A stretch of 64,000 bases of DNA from JAWKOK01 sp963698255 (GCA_963698255.1 CAVOQD010000020.1:22713-86712); one strand, 5' to 3'. Counted from the stretch's first letter, positions 1 to 9,564 are shown. Notes: generated by a model not told the origin, from the letters alone. Made by a program: numbers and translations.

Positions 1-240
1 GTCTCAACCGACCCAGCGGTCTCGACAAGGTTGAGCGTGACGCCTTCCTGTTCGGCCAGATACGTCGCGTATTCGGCGTGCATAAGCGTTGTAGGCTCCA
101 CCGGACCGCCCGGTTGCAATGTTGAACTCATCCGGCCCCGTCAACCGAAAATTGTGATACAGATAATAGAGAGCCGCTGTCGCCATGACGACGACCAACA
201 CCCAGATGAGATATTTGCGCCACGAGAACTTTCTCGTCAT
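1..240 (-). CDS. TAXI-family TRAP transporter solute receptor, N-terminal part (frameshifted, cut by window edge)
   Basis: The protein starts with an uncleaved-looking membrane anchor (about residues 9-28), then the motif ATGRSGGAYNAYA, which matches the first strand and ligand loop of TAXI-type TRAP receptors. Near position 85 the frame changes; in the other frame the family pattern continues as EYATYLAEQEGVTLNLVE up to the window edge, so one extra base near 85 is likely. Such receptors bind small carboxylates outside the membrane and pass them to a fused DctQM-type permease, which would lie beyond the edge. GAGG sits 7 bases before the ATG. The family call rests on a short segment, so it is moderately sure. 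Confidence 0.6.
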
Positions 241-415
241 TTGACCTCGGCAATATGATATGGTGCAGACTCAATTCTTGTCTACTCCTCACTCCGCTTG
301 TTAGCCTGTTGCGATCTTCGACTCAACCCATTATATACCGGCGCAGGCCATTGAAAAGAATGCTCGGCAACCGTCCACAATGGAAGGCTGCGCTTCCTTG
401 TTTGCCCATCGCAAC

Positions 416-456
416 AAAAAAACCCGCCAGATCGATCTTTCTGATCTGGCGGGTTT
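416..456 (-). terminator. Rho-independent terminator after the secreted protein
   Basis: Read on the minus strand, a perfect GC-rich stem (AAACCCGCCAGATC paired with GATCTGGCGGGTTT, loop about 9 bases) runs into a stretch of seven T. It lies 25 bases past the stop of the minus-strand gene ending at 481, so it closes the two-gene unit coming from 1688. Confidence 0.9.
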
Positions 457-480
457 CCCTTGTCGTTCGGATTCAGTGTG

Positions 481-843
481 CTACCAGGAACAGACCCCGA
501 CCGTCGTCGCAGCGCGCACAATCATGGGGAAATAGTCTAGCTCACCGCTGGGCGGCGGGACAGGCGTCGAGCCGCCGCCCGGTCTATCCTGAACATAGCC
601 TGAACGGACAATGTAGGTGGAACTGCTGGATTGTCCGGCAAACTGTTGGCCGAACGAGTCAAGCAGAATGTACTGCCCTGACGTGCGCAGGCCGCCACCG
701 TCAGCGATGAGACCCCAACACTGAAGATTGTAATTCTGAGAGATCTGCGCCAGAGCAACACTGGTTGCCGACAGCAAGATCACGGCGACAAACATCAACG
801 TCGCCAATGTATAGAGCAAGCGTCTTCGCCTAGTTCGATTCAT
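481..843 (-). CDS. Small secreted protein with signal peptide and YFPMIV segment
   Basis: About 120 residues. A basic N-terminus (NRTRRRRLL) and a hydrophobic stretch ending ATSVALA give a clear Sec signal peptide. The mature part has a pattern (LLDSFGQQFAGQSSSSTYIVRSGYVQ) seen in exported Chloroflexota proteins of unknown role, then a proline linker (GGGSTPVPPPSGE) and DYFPMIV near the C-terminus, resembling the IYLPL tails of other exported proteins in this window. GGGAGG lies 9 bases before the ATG at 843 and only 3 before the ATG at 849, so 843 is chosen. It follows the gene ending at 875 by 31 bases and is probably cotranscribed. No function can be assigned. Confidence 0.75.
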   Translation of the reverse strand: MNRTRRRRLLYTLATLMFVAVILLSATSVALAQISQNYNLQCWGLIADGGGLRTSGQYILLDSFGQQFAGQSSSSTYIVRSGYVQDRPGGGSTPVPPPSGELDYFPMIVRAATTVGVCSW

Positions 844-874
844 CGTCATCTACCTCCCTTTCACTGAAGTTCAG

Positions 875-1688
875 CTAGTCGACCTTGTTCTGAATCGTGA
901 TGAAATTGAAGGCGCACTGTCGAAAAGCGCCGTCAGTCTGGTGAAGATAGACTACGAGCTTGCCGTTGCTGGCATTGGTGGTGGCTATCGTGGCTCCGGG
1001 ACAATCGTTGCCTTCCAAGGCGGTCACAACGGTCGTGAAGGTATTCGTATCATAGTTGAGCGGTACCCCATCAACCTCAAGAGAGATCTCGTAGCGACTA
1101 TTGTTGGGATTCCAACTGGAAGAGAAATGCCACCCGCTCTCCCGTCCGCCTGAGCCTTTGACATGGCCGTAGGCAATGGGGCCACGACGCGCTTCAAGGT
1201 AGTTGTCGGAAGTTTTGCCGTTGAGCATGCGCGAGTTCACCGCAAACATGGCCGGGCGAATTGGCTGGCGAGGCGTGGTCTCGGCATCGCCGCCCACCTG
1301 TACGCCCAACCAGAGATTGCGGCCGTCGAGGATCGTATCAGAGATCGGGTTGCCTGAGTCATCGCCGATCGGGGCGGTGAACCAACCGTCTGAGACTGTA
1401 ACTGATTTGGTCTGCCCCCAGAGCGTCGAGCCGCCGGTAGCCTCTTGAATATAGGCGGAAGGTCATGGGCAGAACGCCGTTAATTGCTGTGCCGTTTGAG
1501 TTCAAGAGCTGGCCCTGATATTGAAAAATACTGTCAATGCTGAGCGTGGCATCGACAACAGTGGGCGCGGCGGTCTCAAACTCGTCCGAGGCATCATTCT
1601 GAGCATTGACGCCGGTGGCAACCAGAATCGAGCCAACGATGATGCCGCCCAGGATCATGGTCAGTAGATACTTGATGGAACTGCGCAT
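875..1688 (-). CDS. Secreted protein of unknown function (one frameshift)
   Basis: The first part (1688 to about 1450) has a signal peptide or anchor (YLLTMILGGIIVGSILVA), then FQYQGQLLNSNGTAINGVLPMTFRLY, a motif common in large exported bacterial proteins with tail-fibre-like repeats. Near 1450 the frame shifts and the protein goes on as EATGGSTLWGQTKSVTV, then DGWFTAPIGD and LDGRNLWLGVQVGGD, to a stop at 875. Joined length is about 270 residues. The C-terminal half (from about WHFSSSWNPNNSRYEISL) looks like a beta-rich domain with paired cysteines. AGGAGA lies just before the ATG. It heads a two-gene secreted-protein unit. Function unknown; the joining is well supported because both frames keep the same conserved theme. 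Confidence 0.7.
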
Positions 1689-1756
1689 ACGGAACTCTCC
1701 TTGTTCTCTGTCTTCGATATCTTCGGGTAAAAACTGATGCGGGACAAGAATACGGA

Positions 1757-2338
1757 TTACACCTCCATGCCAACCATGGGATCAGAAGCGGCCTCGCGCT
1801 CGGCTTTCTTCGCTATCCAAGCGCGTGACTGCAGCAACATGCCGACGGCGGCCAATCCGGAAAAGAGCGCCGCCTGAAAGGCGTCACCTGCCTGAAGCGG
1901 CATAACAACGAGTGCCGCCCCACAGAAGCTGGATATGACGATCATCGCATTGGGGCCGTAGATGACGTCCAAAACGACACCGATGATACCGCCGACGACG
2001 ACGGCTACGACATCGATTGTGGTGCGCATGGAATCCGGACTGGCGTTAATCACCAAGAAGTGAAAAACGAAGCCGCCCAGGACGAATGCAGCGATCCACT
2101 TCGAAATCTTAACGTTAAACTGGGCCGCCCAGGCGCTCACACCGCCCAAGACAACGATCAACAGGATGTGCAACCATTCAGGCTGATTCGGTATCAAAAA
2201 GGCTGCCAGAATCATACCCAGTACCGCGCCGCCGATCCCCACAAAGAGCCACGTAAGCCGCCGGCCGTTGAGAATCGCGACGATGCCGAAGGCAATAACA
2301 ATCAAATCCAACAGAAATCTATCGAGTTCAGACCCCAT
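1757..2338 (-). CDS. Seven-TM membrane protein, TM7S3/TMEM198-like (DUF4203)
   Basis: 193 residues with about seven hydrophobic segments, starting at LDLIVIAFGIVAILNG and ending in AALFSGLAAVGMLLQSRAW, with many small Gly/Ala residues and a short charged tail. Length and glycine-rich helices fit the TM7S3/TMEM198-like domain. Its role in bacteria is not known. GGAGGTGA lies 5 bases before the ATG at 2338, a strong start signal. It sits alone between the amidase operon and the secreted-protein pair, all on the minus strand. Confidence 0.65.
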   Translation of the reverse strand: MGSELDRFLLDLIVIAFGIVAILNGRRLTWLFVGIGGAVLGMILAAFLIPNQPEWLHILLIVVLGGVSAWAAQFNVKISKWIAAFVLGGFVFHFLVINASPDSMRTTIDVVAVVVGGIIGVVLDVIYGPNAMIVISSFCGAALVVMPLQAGDAFQAALFSGLAAVGMLLQSRAWIAKKAEREAASDPMVGMEV

Positions 2339-2579
2339 AAGGTCACCTCCGCAGTAGATCGGCGAAAAAAGTGTGTGGCAGGCAAGAGAGTACGCCGGCA
2401 GCGAGACTTGGTTGGTTCACCACCGACAGCGATCGCCAGAGCGAGTTGCCGTATCGGCAGCGATAAAGAACCGGGACTGATTATGCCGGAAAACGGTTAC
2501 GTTCGCAAACCGTTCCCAGACGATGGCTGTTTCGCCGGTGGTTCGGTAACCGGCTTGCACCAGATTGCCGCGCGTCCGC

Positions 2580-4214
2580 TCAACCCCCAAGCAAAGGTGT
2601 GGCGTTGGCAAGACCAAAAAATGAATCGATGACGACCTCCAGATCCGGTGCGCGCCGTGCCCGGGTCGCCTGCTCATAGGCATAGCCGACGGTCAGCAGA
2701 GCCGGCTCACCCAGAAAGTCCGCCATCAGCTTCACACCGACCGGTTTGCCGTCTGCTGCATAGCCTGCGGGGATCGTCAGGGCAGGGAAGCCGGCGGTTG
2801 CGTAGACCGCTGTGGCCGCGTTGACCAGCATCACATCCACATCGGCAGAGACGAAGAGATCGTGGAGACGGGCGGCAACCTGGCGGCCCTGCTCGACCAT
2901 GGCGGCATACGCTTCATCGGTTACCGTATTGGTCTGCGAATCGACCAACCGTCCGTTTCCATAGGGGATGCGATTGCTCGGGTCGGCCTGGTTGATGGCG
3001 ATGACGTCGGCCAACGAGCGCACCTTGATCGCGCCATCCACCGGGATGCCGCCCACGTCCTGGAGAAATCGGTCGATCGCCACTTTGAAGCCATGGTTCA
3101 AGACATCCATGAGGTCGGGTTCCGCCGGCAGCGCGGCAATGTTGATCTCGACAACATCCATGCCTAGGTCACGGAAAGGAACTGCCAGATCGCGGGCGAG
3201 GCGGTCGGCCGATGCCGCTTCCGCTTCAAGCTCAACGTCCCTTTCATCAACCCCACCGCCATCGTGGACCAGCACACCGATTCGCAATCCTGTCACCGGT
3301 TGACCAAGAAACTGGGAGAAATCGACGCCGGCCAGCGTCTCGGCACGGGTAGTTACAGGATCATGCAGATCCGTGCCGGTCATGGCGGTCAGCATAACGG
3401 CTACATCGGTGACAGTCCGCCCCATGGGGCCGGGAACATCGAGCCAATCCACCAGCGGAATGATCAGATCCCGGCTGACCAGGCCGAGGCTCGTCTTGAG
3501 CCCGACGATGGAGTTGGCCTCGGCCGGCGAGATGATTGACCCACGCGTCTCCGAGCCGACGCTGACCGTCACCATGTCGGCGGCCACCGCCACCGCCGAA
3601 CCACTGCTGGACCCTAAAGGATCGTAGGGGCCGTAGGGGTTCCGTGTCTGTCCGCCCAGCGTGCTGAAGCCATTGGGCATCCCCGGATCCATCCAGTTGG
3701 CCCACTCCGACAGATTGGCCTTGCCCAACACCACGGCCCCGGCCGCACGTAGTTGTTGCACGAGAAATGCGTCACGCTGCGGTCGCCAGTTGCGCAGTGC
3801 GTAGGCCCCGGCCGCACTGTGCAGGCGATCACCGGTGGCGATGTTGTCTTTGAGCAGCACGGGAATGCCGTGCATGGGTCCGCGGATACACCGCTCGGCC
3901 CGCTCACGGTCCAGGTCGCGGGCGATCTGCAAGGCATCGGGATTCAGTTCCATGAAGGCGTTGAGTTTGTCGATGTCGTATCGGCGAACACGGTCCAGAT
4001 AGTAGAGGACCAACTCTTCGGCGTTCAGGTCGCCGTCTGTCATCGCAGCCTGGATGGCGGGGATCGTTTGGCCGGCCAGCAAGCCATCAAGCTCGGCAAT
4101 CCGCGACGCGGAGAAAACATCCAATGCAGGGAGAAACGGCGTGAAATCACGCACCCGTTTGTTGCTGTAGGCGGGTTCTGAAAGCGGGAAGTCCGAGGGT
4201 CTGATTGCCGTCAT
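2580..4214 (-). CDS. Amidase signature family hydrolase
   Basis: 544 residues from the ATG at 4214, which has AAGGGAG about 9 bases upstream; longer in-frame starts are not needed. The Ser-cisSer-Lys machinery is visible: Lys in PVLLKDNIATG (about 122), the glycine/serine loop GSSSGSAVA (about 200-207) and the acylated Ser in ETRGSIISPA (about 225). It hydrolyses a carboxylic amide; the substrate cannot be read from sequence. No signal peptide is evident, so it is probably cytoplasmic. It is the last gene of the run 9394 to 2580 and starts 31 bases after the DUF4037 gene. It is not GatA of the tRNA amidotransferase as far as can be seen, since gatB and gatC are absent nearby. Confidence 0.9.
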   Translation of the reverse strand: MTAIRPSDFPLSEPAYSNKRVRDFTPFLPALDVFSASRIAELDGLLAGQTIPAIQAAMTDGDLNAEELVLYYLDRVRRYDIDKLNAFMELNPDALQIARDLDRERAERCIRGPMHGIPVLLKDNIATGDRLHSAAGAYALRNWRPQRDAFLVQQLRAAGAVVLGKANLSEWANWMDPGMPNGFSTLGGQTRNPYGPYDPLGSSSGSAVAVAADMVTVSVGSETRGSIISPAEANSIVGLKTSLGLVSRDLIIPLVDWLDVPGPMGRTVTDVAVMLTAMTGTDLHDPVTTRAETLAGVDFSQFLGQPVTGLRIGVLVHDGGGVDERDVELEAEAASADRLARDLAVPFRDLGMDVVEINIAALPAEPDLMDVLNHGFKVAIDRFLQDVGGIPVDGAIKVRSLADVIAINQADPSNRIPYGNGRLVDSQTNTVTDEAYAAMVEQGRQVAARLHDLFVSADVDVMLVNAATAVYATAGFPALTIPAGYAADGKPVGVKLMADFLGEPALLTVGYAYEQATRARRAPDLEVVIDSFFGLANATPLLGG

Positions 4215-4245
4215 GTCGATTGTACTCCCTTGTCTTGCGGGGTAG

Positions 4246-5354
4246 TTATTCTGTATAGAGTCGGCGCAGCAGTGGTCGCCATGAGCCGTTTGACAGCAGA
4301 TCGGTGCTGTCGCTGAACTGGTCGATGCTGCCGATGGGCGGCTGGGAGGCAATGCGCCGGACCGCCGGATCGGATATTTCGGCGAAGAGCGCCTCGGCAA
4401 AGCCGTGGAACGCCATGACCTCAAACGGTCTGCCAAAGAACGTTGTGGCCTTCTCGGGCATCGGCGCGGTCAGGCCGAGCCGATTGTGCCTGCGCGCCAG
4501 TTCTTCATAGGCGGCAACCAGATGTCGCTGTCGTGATCGCCAATCGGTCGAGCCGAGCGCACCCGCCAAATGGGGCGACAGGTCATCAGCACAGGGCAGT
4601 TCGTGAAAGGCACGGCCAAACCATTTGGGATAGGGTGCATAGGTGCGTTGCATGAGGAAAGCGAGACGCATGATATCGCGCACAAGCCGCGCCCCGATCA
4701 AGGCCGAGCCGAGCTCATCACCGCCGTAGCCGGCTCTGCCCATCAGGTGCTCTTCCTGGCCGATGCGCGCCCAACCGCAGCCGAGCAGGTAGAGCCAAAC
4801 GTCGCGAGGGTAGTAGGCGAAAGAATCCCGGATCTGCGCCAGGCCGATGGCATCGTGGAAGAGTTCGCCGGATGTGACCGAACGCAGGCGCTGTTCAGGC
4901 AGGGTGAGCCAATCGGCCGGTTCGAGAGGATGGCCAAGGTCAATGCCGAGTTGGTCAGTAAAGAATTGATGCGGCGTCTGAACAGTGACTCTGTGGCTGA
5001 TGGCTGGAGCCGGAATCGACCGCTACCATCTGCTGCGTGCCGTTGTCATCCGGATCCGGGGCGCTGAAGTTGGTGGGATAGCCAAGAAACGTAGGAGGCA
5101 ACCGGTCGGCCAAGGTGGAGTGCAGGCGACCGCCAAGCTGCCGGCACTCCTGCTCATTGAGAAAGAGCAGAAGTCGCGGACCCCAGATCATGATCCATGG
5201 ACATGGAATCATCGTAGCCCAACACGTCGGAGCCAGGGCCAACCAGGCCGGCCGCATACGCCAAACCGGGGAACTCGGTAGCCAAGATCGGCTGCACGAT
5301 TTCGTGGTAGAAGACCCGGCTGACCTGCAACCCCGGCTGGAAATCGCCGGCCAT
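4246..5354 (-). CDS. DUF4037 nucleotidyltransferase-like protein (two frameshifts)
   Basis: The N-terminal part shows the nucleotidyltransferase pattern GSDVLGYDDSMSMDHDLG (G-S-D...D-D...D-H-D), typical of DUF4037 proteins. The frame changes near 5185 (continuing as PRLLLFLNEQECRQLGG) and again near 5010 (continuing as HRVTVQTPHQFFTDQLG), then runs through RDVWLYLLGCGWARIGQEE and LGSALIGARLVRDIMRLAF to the stop. Joined length is about 369 residues, usual for the family. The biochemical substrate is not established. The ATG at 5354 follows the stop of the GlsB-like gene by one base, so translation is probably coupled. The breaks fall inside conserved stretches, so sequencing indels are more likely than decay. 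Confidence 0.75.
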
Positions 5355-5355
5355 G

Positions 5356-5616
5356 TCAACTCGTTTTCTGGAACAGACCGACAATCCAGAGCAGCACCAC
5401 GGCGCCCAGGACCGCTACCAGGAAGCTCTGGAAGTTGAAGCCGGTGATCGCATCACCGCCCATGCCCATTAAGTACATAAGAAAGCCGCCGATGGCCGCA
5501 CCGACGATGCCGACCACAATGTTTTTGAAAAGCCCCAGACTCTTGTTCCTTCCGACTAGAATACTTGCTGCCCAGCCGGCCAATGCCCCAAAAATGATCC
5601 ACAGAACAATACCCAT
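5356..5616 (-). CDS. GlsB/YeaQ/YmgE family small membrane protein
   Basis: 86 residues with three hydrophobic helices and the family marks GALAGWAASILVG, NIVVGIVGAAIGGFL and SFLVAVLGAVVLLW. Members are small inner-membrane proteins (transglycosylase-associated or stress-response family) with no proven enzyme activity. It sits between the TAP-type hydrolase (35 bases upstream) and the DUF4037 gene (one base downstream). A paralogue lies on the other side of the hydrolase at 7712-7969, an unusual symmetric arrangement. Confidence 0.9.
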   Translation of the reverse strand: MGIVLWIIFGALAGWAASILVGRNKSLGLFKNIVVGIVGAAIGGFLMYLMGMGGDAITGFNFQSFLVAVLGAVVLLWIVGLFQKTS

Positions 5617-5651
5617 TCAATCCACCCCTGATTCTTTCTGAAAGTTTCTAT

Positions 5652-7676
5652 TTATGTGATGACGCCAAACATGCCATCCAAGTAGAGAACATAGACATAG
5701 CCGGCGGCGCAGACGAGCAGGAACGAAAGGTAGATCCGATCCCAGAGTGAACCGAAACCCCTTCGCCACTGTTGAACCGTGACAATCGCCAACGCCACAA
5801 CGGTCAGCGCGAGGGCAAACGGCAGCAGGAAGAGCGGCATCACAGTGCGTGGCATGGCCGCCAGCATGAGCAGATTGGTGTCAAAGACCACAATGCCGAC
5901 CGTCACCAGTACGAAGCCGAAGACAAACATCAGCGCGGTGACGCCAAAGAGGACGATCAGCAGACGGCCGCCCCATCGCCACTGGATCTCACTTTCGCTG
6001 CGCTCTACTTTGACGCCACGGACCGCGCCCACAAACCAGCCAAGCGGCCAGACCACGAAGGCCGACAGGACGCCGGTCAGCAGCAGAGCGGCGATGCCGA
6101 CGTGGGTCCACGCGTTGCGACTGAGGCTGTTGAGGAAGCCGAGAATCGGCACTGTCTTGGTGTTGTCCTCAGCAAATTCGAGCGGGTCCACCCAATCCAA
6201 ACAGGCCGAATTCGGTTCGCTCGTCGGGTCTGTCAGAAAATCGTCCACGATCTGGTCGACACAACTATCGACGGCAAAGGCGACGCCATGGCCGCCCGTC
6301 GGCAACACGAAATTGTAGCTGTTCGTCAATGTTTCCTGTGCCATATCGGCAAAAGGCGGCGGCGTGATCGGGTCAAAGCGGCCAGAGAGCAGCAGGGTTG
6401 GGATATCGCTCTCGACAGGATCGTTGGCTTCGTCAGCAAGCGCCGGCACATCCCACTCGGCGCAGCCATCAAGCAAATCCTGCAGTTCCTCGGCGATCCC
6501 CTCGGCAAATGCGGGCCGTACGCCTTCAACCAGTGCATCAGCAGAATCGAAGCCGGCCTCCTCTGCACAGATGACCGAGCTATACATGCCTTCGCTCATG
6601 CTGCGATCGAAGAGGAAGACCGAAAACATGGTCTCCAAATAGCTGTAGTCGCCCCGTTCGACATCGGCGATGACCGCGGGCAATGCGCCCACGCTGCCGC
6701 TGATGTAAAACATCTGGAAGAGAAAGTCGACGACATCATCGCCCCACAGCGTGGTCCGTACCCGCTCGCCGGTTTCCGGATCGATCAGTCTGATGGTCGC
6801 CGGATTCTCGTTCAACTGCTCGACCAGCGCAAAGAATCGATCTTCCAGATCGGGGTAGAGTTCAGCGCAGGTTTCGTCATCCCGGCAGGCCGTGAAAAAC
6901 TCATTGAAGACCCGTTCCTCGCTCTGGGCAATGCGTGTGATGAAGCTGGTCTGGGGCGCAACCACGCCGTCCAGAATCATGCTGCGAATATGGTCCGGGA
7001 AGTCGCGCATGAAGTGAAGGCCCAAGAGCGTGCCGTAGGAGACGCCGTAGAAGTTGATATCGTCGTAGCCCAAGGCAATACGCAGATCTTCGATATCGGC
7101 GGCGTTTTCAAGGCTGTTGTAGGCCGACAGGTCGATGCCCTCGTCCACCAGTCGTTGGCGACAGGCCGCTTGAACCTCTCGACTCAACACATCTTCTTCG
7201 TCCGGCGAGGCCGCCAGCAGTTCCGGTGTGGCGTCAAACGATTCGGGACAGAGCAGGTTTGGTTCGGAGTAGAGCGTGCCGCGCTGATCAAACAGCACAA
7301 TATCCCGTTCGTTGCGAATGGCATGGTCGACCAACAGCGTGGCATAGGTGTCGATGGTCGAACCGCCCGGCCCGCCCTGGGCAACGAAGAGCGGATCCGG
7401 CTGCGGGTTCTCACTGCGGCTCTTCAGGATGGCGACCGCCAGCCGAATGGTCCTGTCATTCTCATTGCTGCGGTTTTCCGGCACGGTCAGATATCCACAC
7501 TCGACCGTCTCATCTCGCATGCCCGGTATCAGCGGATCGTACATGCATTCGGCCGATTCAAAGGAAACGACCGGATCGGACTGCGCCGAAACCGCTGACC
7601 GATCCACGCCGATGCCGGCCGTGGCCAAGAAAATGGCAATCAACATTCCCAGGAACATCGATATGGCTCTAACCAT
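5652..7676 (-). CDS. Secreted alpha/beta hydrolase, TAP/proline-iminopeptidase-like, with C-terminal membrane domain
   Basis: 674 residues. A signal peptide (residues 1-31, ending AVSAQ) is followed by an alpha/beta hydrolase fold: oxyanion motif FVAQGGPGGS (about 98-106), nucleophile elbow YGVSYG with Ser213, acid in LSGRFDPITPP and His in LPTGGHGVAF, the last two in a TAP-like C-terminal domain as in tripeptidyl aminopeptidases. Conserved cysteines (SAECMYDPL, ETVECGYL, SCVDQ, SACLDW) fit an extracytoplasmic enzyme. After about residue 525 there are four hydrophobic helices, which usual family members of about 500 residues lack, so the catalytic domain is probably tethered outside the membrane. 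It is likely a peptidase taking short peptides from the N-terminus. The gene is intact and lies between two GlsB-like genes. Confidence 0.88.
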   Translation of the reverse strand: MVRAISMFLGMLIAIFLATAGIGVDRSAVSAQSDPVVSFESAECMYDPLIPGMRDETVECGYLTVPENRSNENDRTIRLAVAILKSRSENPQPDPLFVAQGGPGGSTIDTYATLLVDHAIRNERDIVLFDQRGTLYSEPNLLCPESFDATPELLAASPDEEDVLSREVQAACRQRLVDEGIDLSAYNSLENAADIEDLRIALGYDDINFYGVSYGTLLGLHFMRDFPDHIRSMILDGVVAPQTSFITRIAQSEERVFNEFFTACRDDETCAELYPDLEDRFFALVEQLNENPATIRLIDPETGERVRTTLWGDDVVDFLFQMFYISGSVGALPAVIADVERGDYSYLETMFSVFLFDRSMSEGMYSSVICAEEAGFDSADALVEGVRPAFAEGIAEELQDLLDGCAEWDVPALADEANDPVESDIPTLLLSGRFDPITPPPFADMAQETLTNSYNFVLPTGGHGVAFAVDSCVDQIVDDFLTDPTSEPNSACLDWVDPLEFAEDNTKTVPILGFLNSLSRNAWTHVGIAALLLTGVLSAFVVWPLGWFVGAVRGVKVERSESEIQWRWGGRLLIVLFGVTALMFVFGFVLVTVGIVVFDTNLLMLAAMPRTVMPLFLLPFALALTVVALAIVTVQQWRRGFGSLWDRIYLSFLLVCAAGYVYVLYLDGMFGVIT

Positions 7677-7711
7677 GCACTACACCCCAAAACAGCCTGT
7701 TCTCAGATTCA

Positions 7712-7969
7712 TTACTTCCGGCCCTGAAACAAGCCCACAAGCACCAGCAGCACGACCGCGCCCAGGATGGCAACCAGGAAACTCTCCAGGTTGAACCCGG
7801 TCACGCCGGCGTCGGTGAAAAGACCGGCCAGCCAACCGCCGATGACTGCGCCCACTATGCCGACCACGATATTGGTCAGGCAGCCCATCTGCTTGCGGCG
7901 TCCCGTGATCAGGCTGGCGATCCAACCGGCGATCGCGCCGAAAATTATCCAGAAGAAAATATCGCCCAT
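7712..7969 (-). CDS. GlsB/YeaQ/YmgE family small membrane protein (second copy)
   Basis: 85 residues from the ATG at 7969, chosen because GGGGAG lies about 8 bases upstream; a TTG two codons earlier is possible. It shows IFGAIAGWIASLITGRRK, NIVVGIVGAVIGGWLAG and SFLVAILGAVVLLVLVG, closely matching the copy at 5356-5616. The protein is a three-helix membrane protein of unknown mechanism, often linked to stress. It begins 27 bases after the M1 peptidase gene and ends 35 bases before the hydrolase gene, so all appear to share one transcript. Confidence 0.9.
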   Translation of the reverse strand: MGDIFFWIIFGAIAGWIASLITGRRKQMGCLTNIVVGIVGAVIGGWLAGLFTDAGVTGFNLESFLVAILGAVVLLVLVGLFQGRK

Positions 7970-7996
7970 TCTCAAATCTCCCCGCAGCCCTCGATG

Positions 7997-9394
7997 CTAT
8001 TCAGGCATCGGGGGCATCGCTTCGTCGAACAACCAGGCGTTGATGACCGGGCTGACGTCTCGCCCGCTCACTTCATTGGCCAAGGCAATGAACTCCTCGG
8101 TTGTCACGCTGCCGTTTTCAAAACGCTGATAATAGGTACGCAGCAACTCAAAAAAAGTCTCATCACCGATTTCCAGGCGCAATGCATGTAGCGTCCAAGC
8201 GCCGCGTACATAGACAGTACGGCTGAACATCTCATCATTGGGAATGGAGCCGGGCGGCTTGGCATCCATATCCTCAAGGTAGGCGTACATGTCGCGCATG
8301 TGCTGGTCGAAGGCATCTTCACCTTCCTGATCTTCCAGCCACAGGTCTGAGAGGTAGGTAGCAAAGCCCTCGTTGAGCCAGATATCCTGCCAATCTGCCG
8401 GACTCACACTGTTGCCAAACCACTGGTGAGCCAGTTCGTGCATCACCGTGGTTTCGCTTGCGCCGGAGGCGCCAAACGTCGAGAGCGTCTGTGTCTCCAA
8501 CGCCCAGCCCACATCTTGATTGAGCAGCGCTACGCCGTAGACTTCAAACGGGTACGGCGCTATTAGGTCAGAGAGAAAATCGATCATCTCGCCGGTCTTG
8601 GCGAATTTGGCCCGAACCGAACGAGGCGTTCCTTGGGGATAGTAGTCGCGGATCGGAACCCCGGCGGGACTCTCGCTCCGCTCCACCTTGTGGTCGGCGA
8701 TGTGGAGGGTGGTCAGGTAGCTGGCGATCTCGTCTCTGGCTTCCCAGACATAGGTCAGGCGCTCGTCCTGCGCTGGGCCTGTCCTCACGATCTCCTCCAG
8801 CACGCCATTGGCCGCCACGGTGTACTCAGGCGCCACGCTGACACGAAATGTATAGGCTGCCTTGTCGAGCGGGTGGTTGTTGACCGGATACCAGGCCATT
8901 GCTCCAGACGGCTCGCTGGCCACAAAGATGCCGTCGGTCTGGGTCAACCAGCCCACTTCCGAGTAACTGGCTCCGGGGTCAATGATCGGCTGCGGTACGC
9001 CGCCGTAGGCAATCGTCGTCGTGAACAGTTCGCCGGCGGACAGCGGCAGACCCGGAACAATCGTCAGTTCGGCATCGGCACGACTGAATGCGGCGTCCTC
9101 TCCGTTGACGCGGACGGATTCGACTGTCAGTCCGGAGAGATCCAGATTGTACTGGGACAGCGTGTGGGTTGCTTCGGCCAGAATCGTCGCCGTCCCTGTG
9201 ATGGTATTGGTGGGCACGTCCACCGCCAGATCCAATCCGTAGTGTTGCACATCGTAGCCGCCGTTGCCCATCAGCGGATAAAAGGTGTCGCCAAGGCCGG
9301 GCGCGCCGGCGACCGGCGCTTGCAGCGGAGCACAGGCGATCAAGCTCAAACTTACCAGAATCAGTAAACCGATAGAGAGTATTTTGGGTCGCAT
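7997..9394 (-). CDS. M1 family metallopeptidase, lipoprotein
   Basis: 465 residues. The N-terminus is a lipoprotein signal (LILVSLSLIAC, lipidated Cys21), so the enzyme is anchored outside the cytoplasmic membrane. The gluzincin zinc site is complete: HELAHQWFG (His319, Glu320, His323) and the third ligand in WLNEGFATYL (Glu342). The stretch VGWALETQTLS stands where the GAMEN exopeptidase motif is usual, so aminopeptidase specificity may be altered. Length is short compared with 600-900 residue M1 enzymes; the C-terminal HEAT-like domain is missing and only a helical end (TYYQRFENGSVTTEEFI) remains. It is the first gene of the run ending at 2580. No strong ribosome site is visible. Confidence 0.9.
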   Translation of the reverse strand: MRPKILSIGLLILVSLSLIACAPLQAPVAGAPGLGDTFYPLMGNGGYDVQHYGLDLAVDVPTNTITGTATILAEATHTLSQYNLDLSGLTVESVRVNGEDAAFSRADAELTIVPGLPLSAGELFTTTIAYGGVPQPIIDPGASYSEVGWLTQTDGIFVASEPSGAMAWYPVNNHPLDKAAYTFRVSVAPEYTVAANGVLEEIVRTGPAQDERLTYVWEARDEIASYLTTLHIADHKVERSESPAGVPIRDYYPQGTPRSVRAKFAKTGEMIDFLSDLIAPYPFEVYGVALLNQDVGWALETQTLSTFGASGASETTVMHELAHQWFGNSVSPADWQDIWLNEGFATYLSDLWLEDQEGEDAFDQHMRDMYAYLEDMDAKPPGSIPNDEMFSRTVYVRGAWTLHALRLEIGDETFFELLRTYYQRFENGSVTTEEFIALANEVSGRDVSPVINAWLFDEAMPPMPE

Positions 9395-9491
9395 GAGGAA
9401 TGTCTATTCTGCTGATGTACCGCCATACTGACATTGCATAATCTCTGTTCAACCCGATCTTACCCTGTAGGGCAGAACTTCGCAAACGAAA

Positions 9492-9518
9492 ACCGCCGTT
9501 CCCAGAGAGAACGGCGGT
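9492..9518 (-). terminator. Rho-independent terminator after the amino-acid binding protein
   Basis: A perfect 10-bp stem (ACCGCCGTTC with GAACGGCGGT, 7-base loop) is followed on the minus strand by TTTTCGTTT. It lies about 45 bases past the stop at 9565 and separates this gene from the M1 peptidase. Confidence 0.8.
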
Positions 9519-9564
9519 CTGACGCTCACATTCGTAAAAGAGTGCATGCACCCTGGAGTCGAAT

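Noticed and set aside
5772..7598. Long plus-strand open frame of 608 codons opposite the TAP-type hydrolase
   Set aside because: Composition is rich in Arg, Gln and His with no motif; it mirrors a clearly real minus-strand gene in high-GC DNA.
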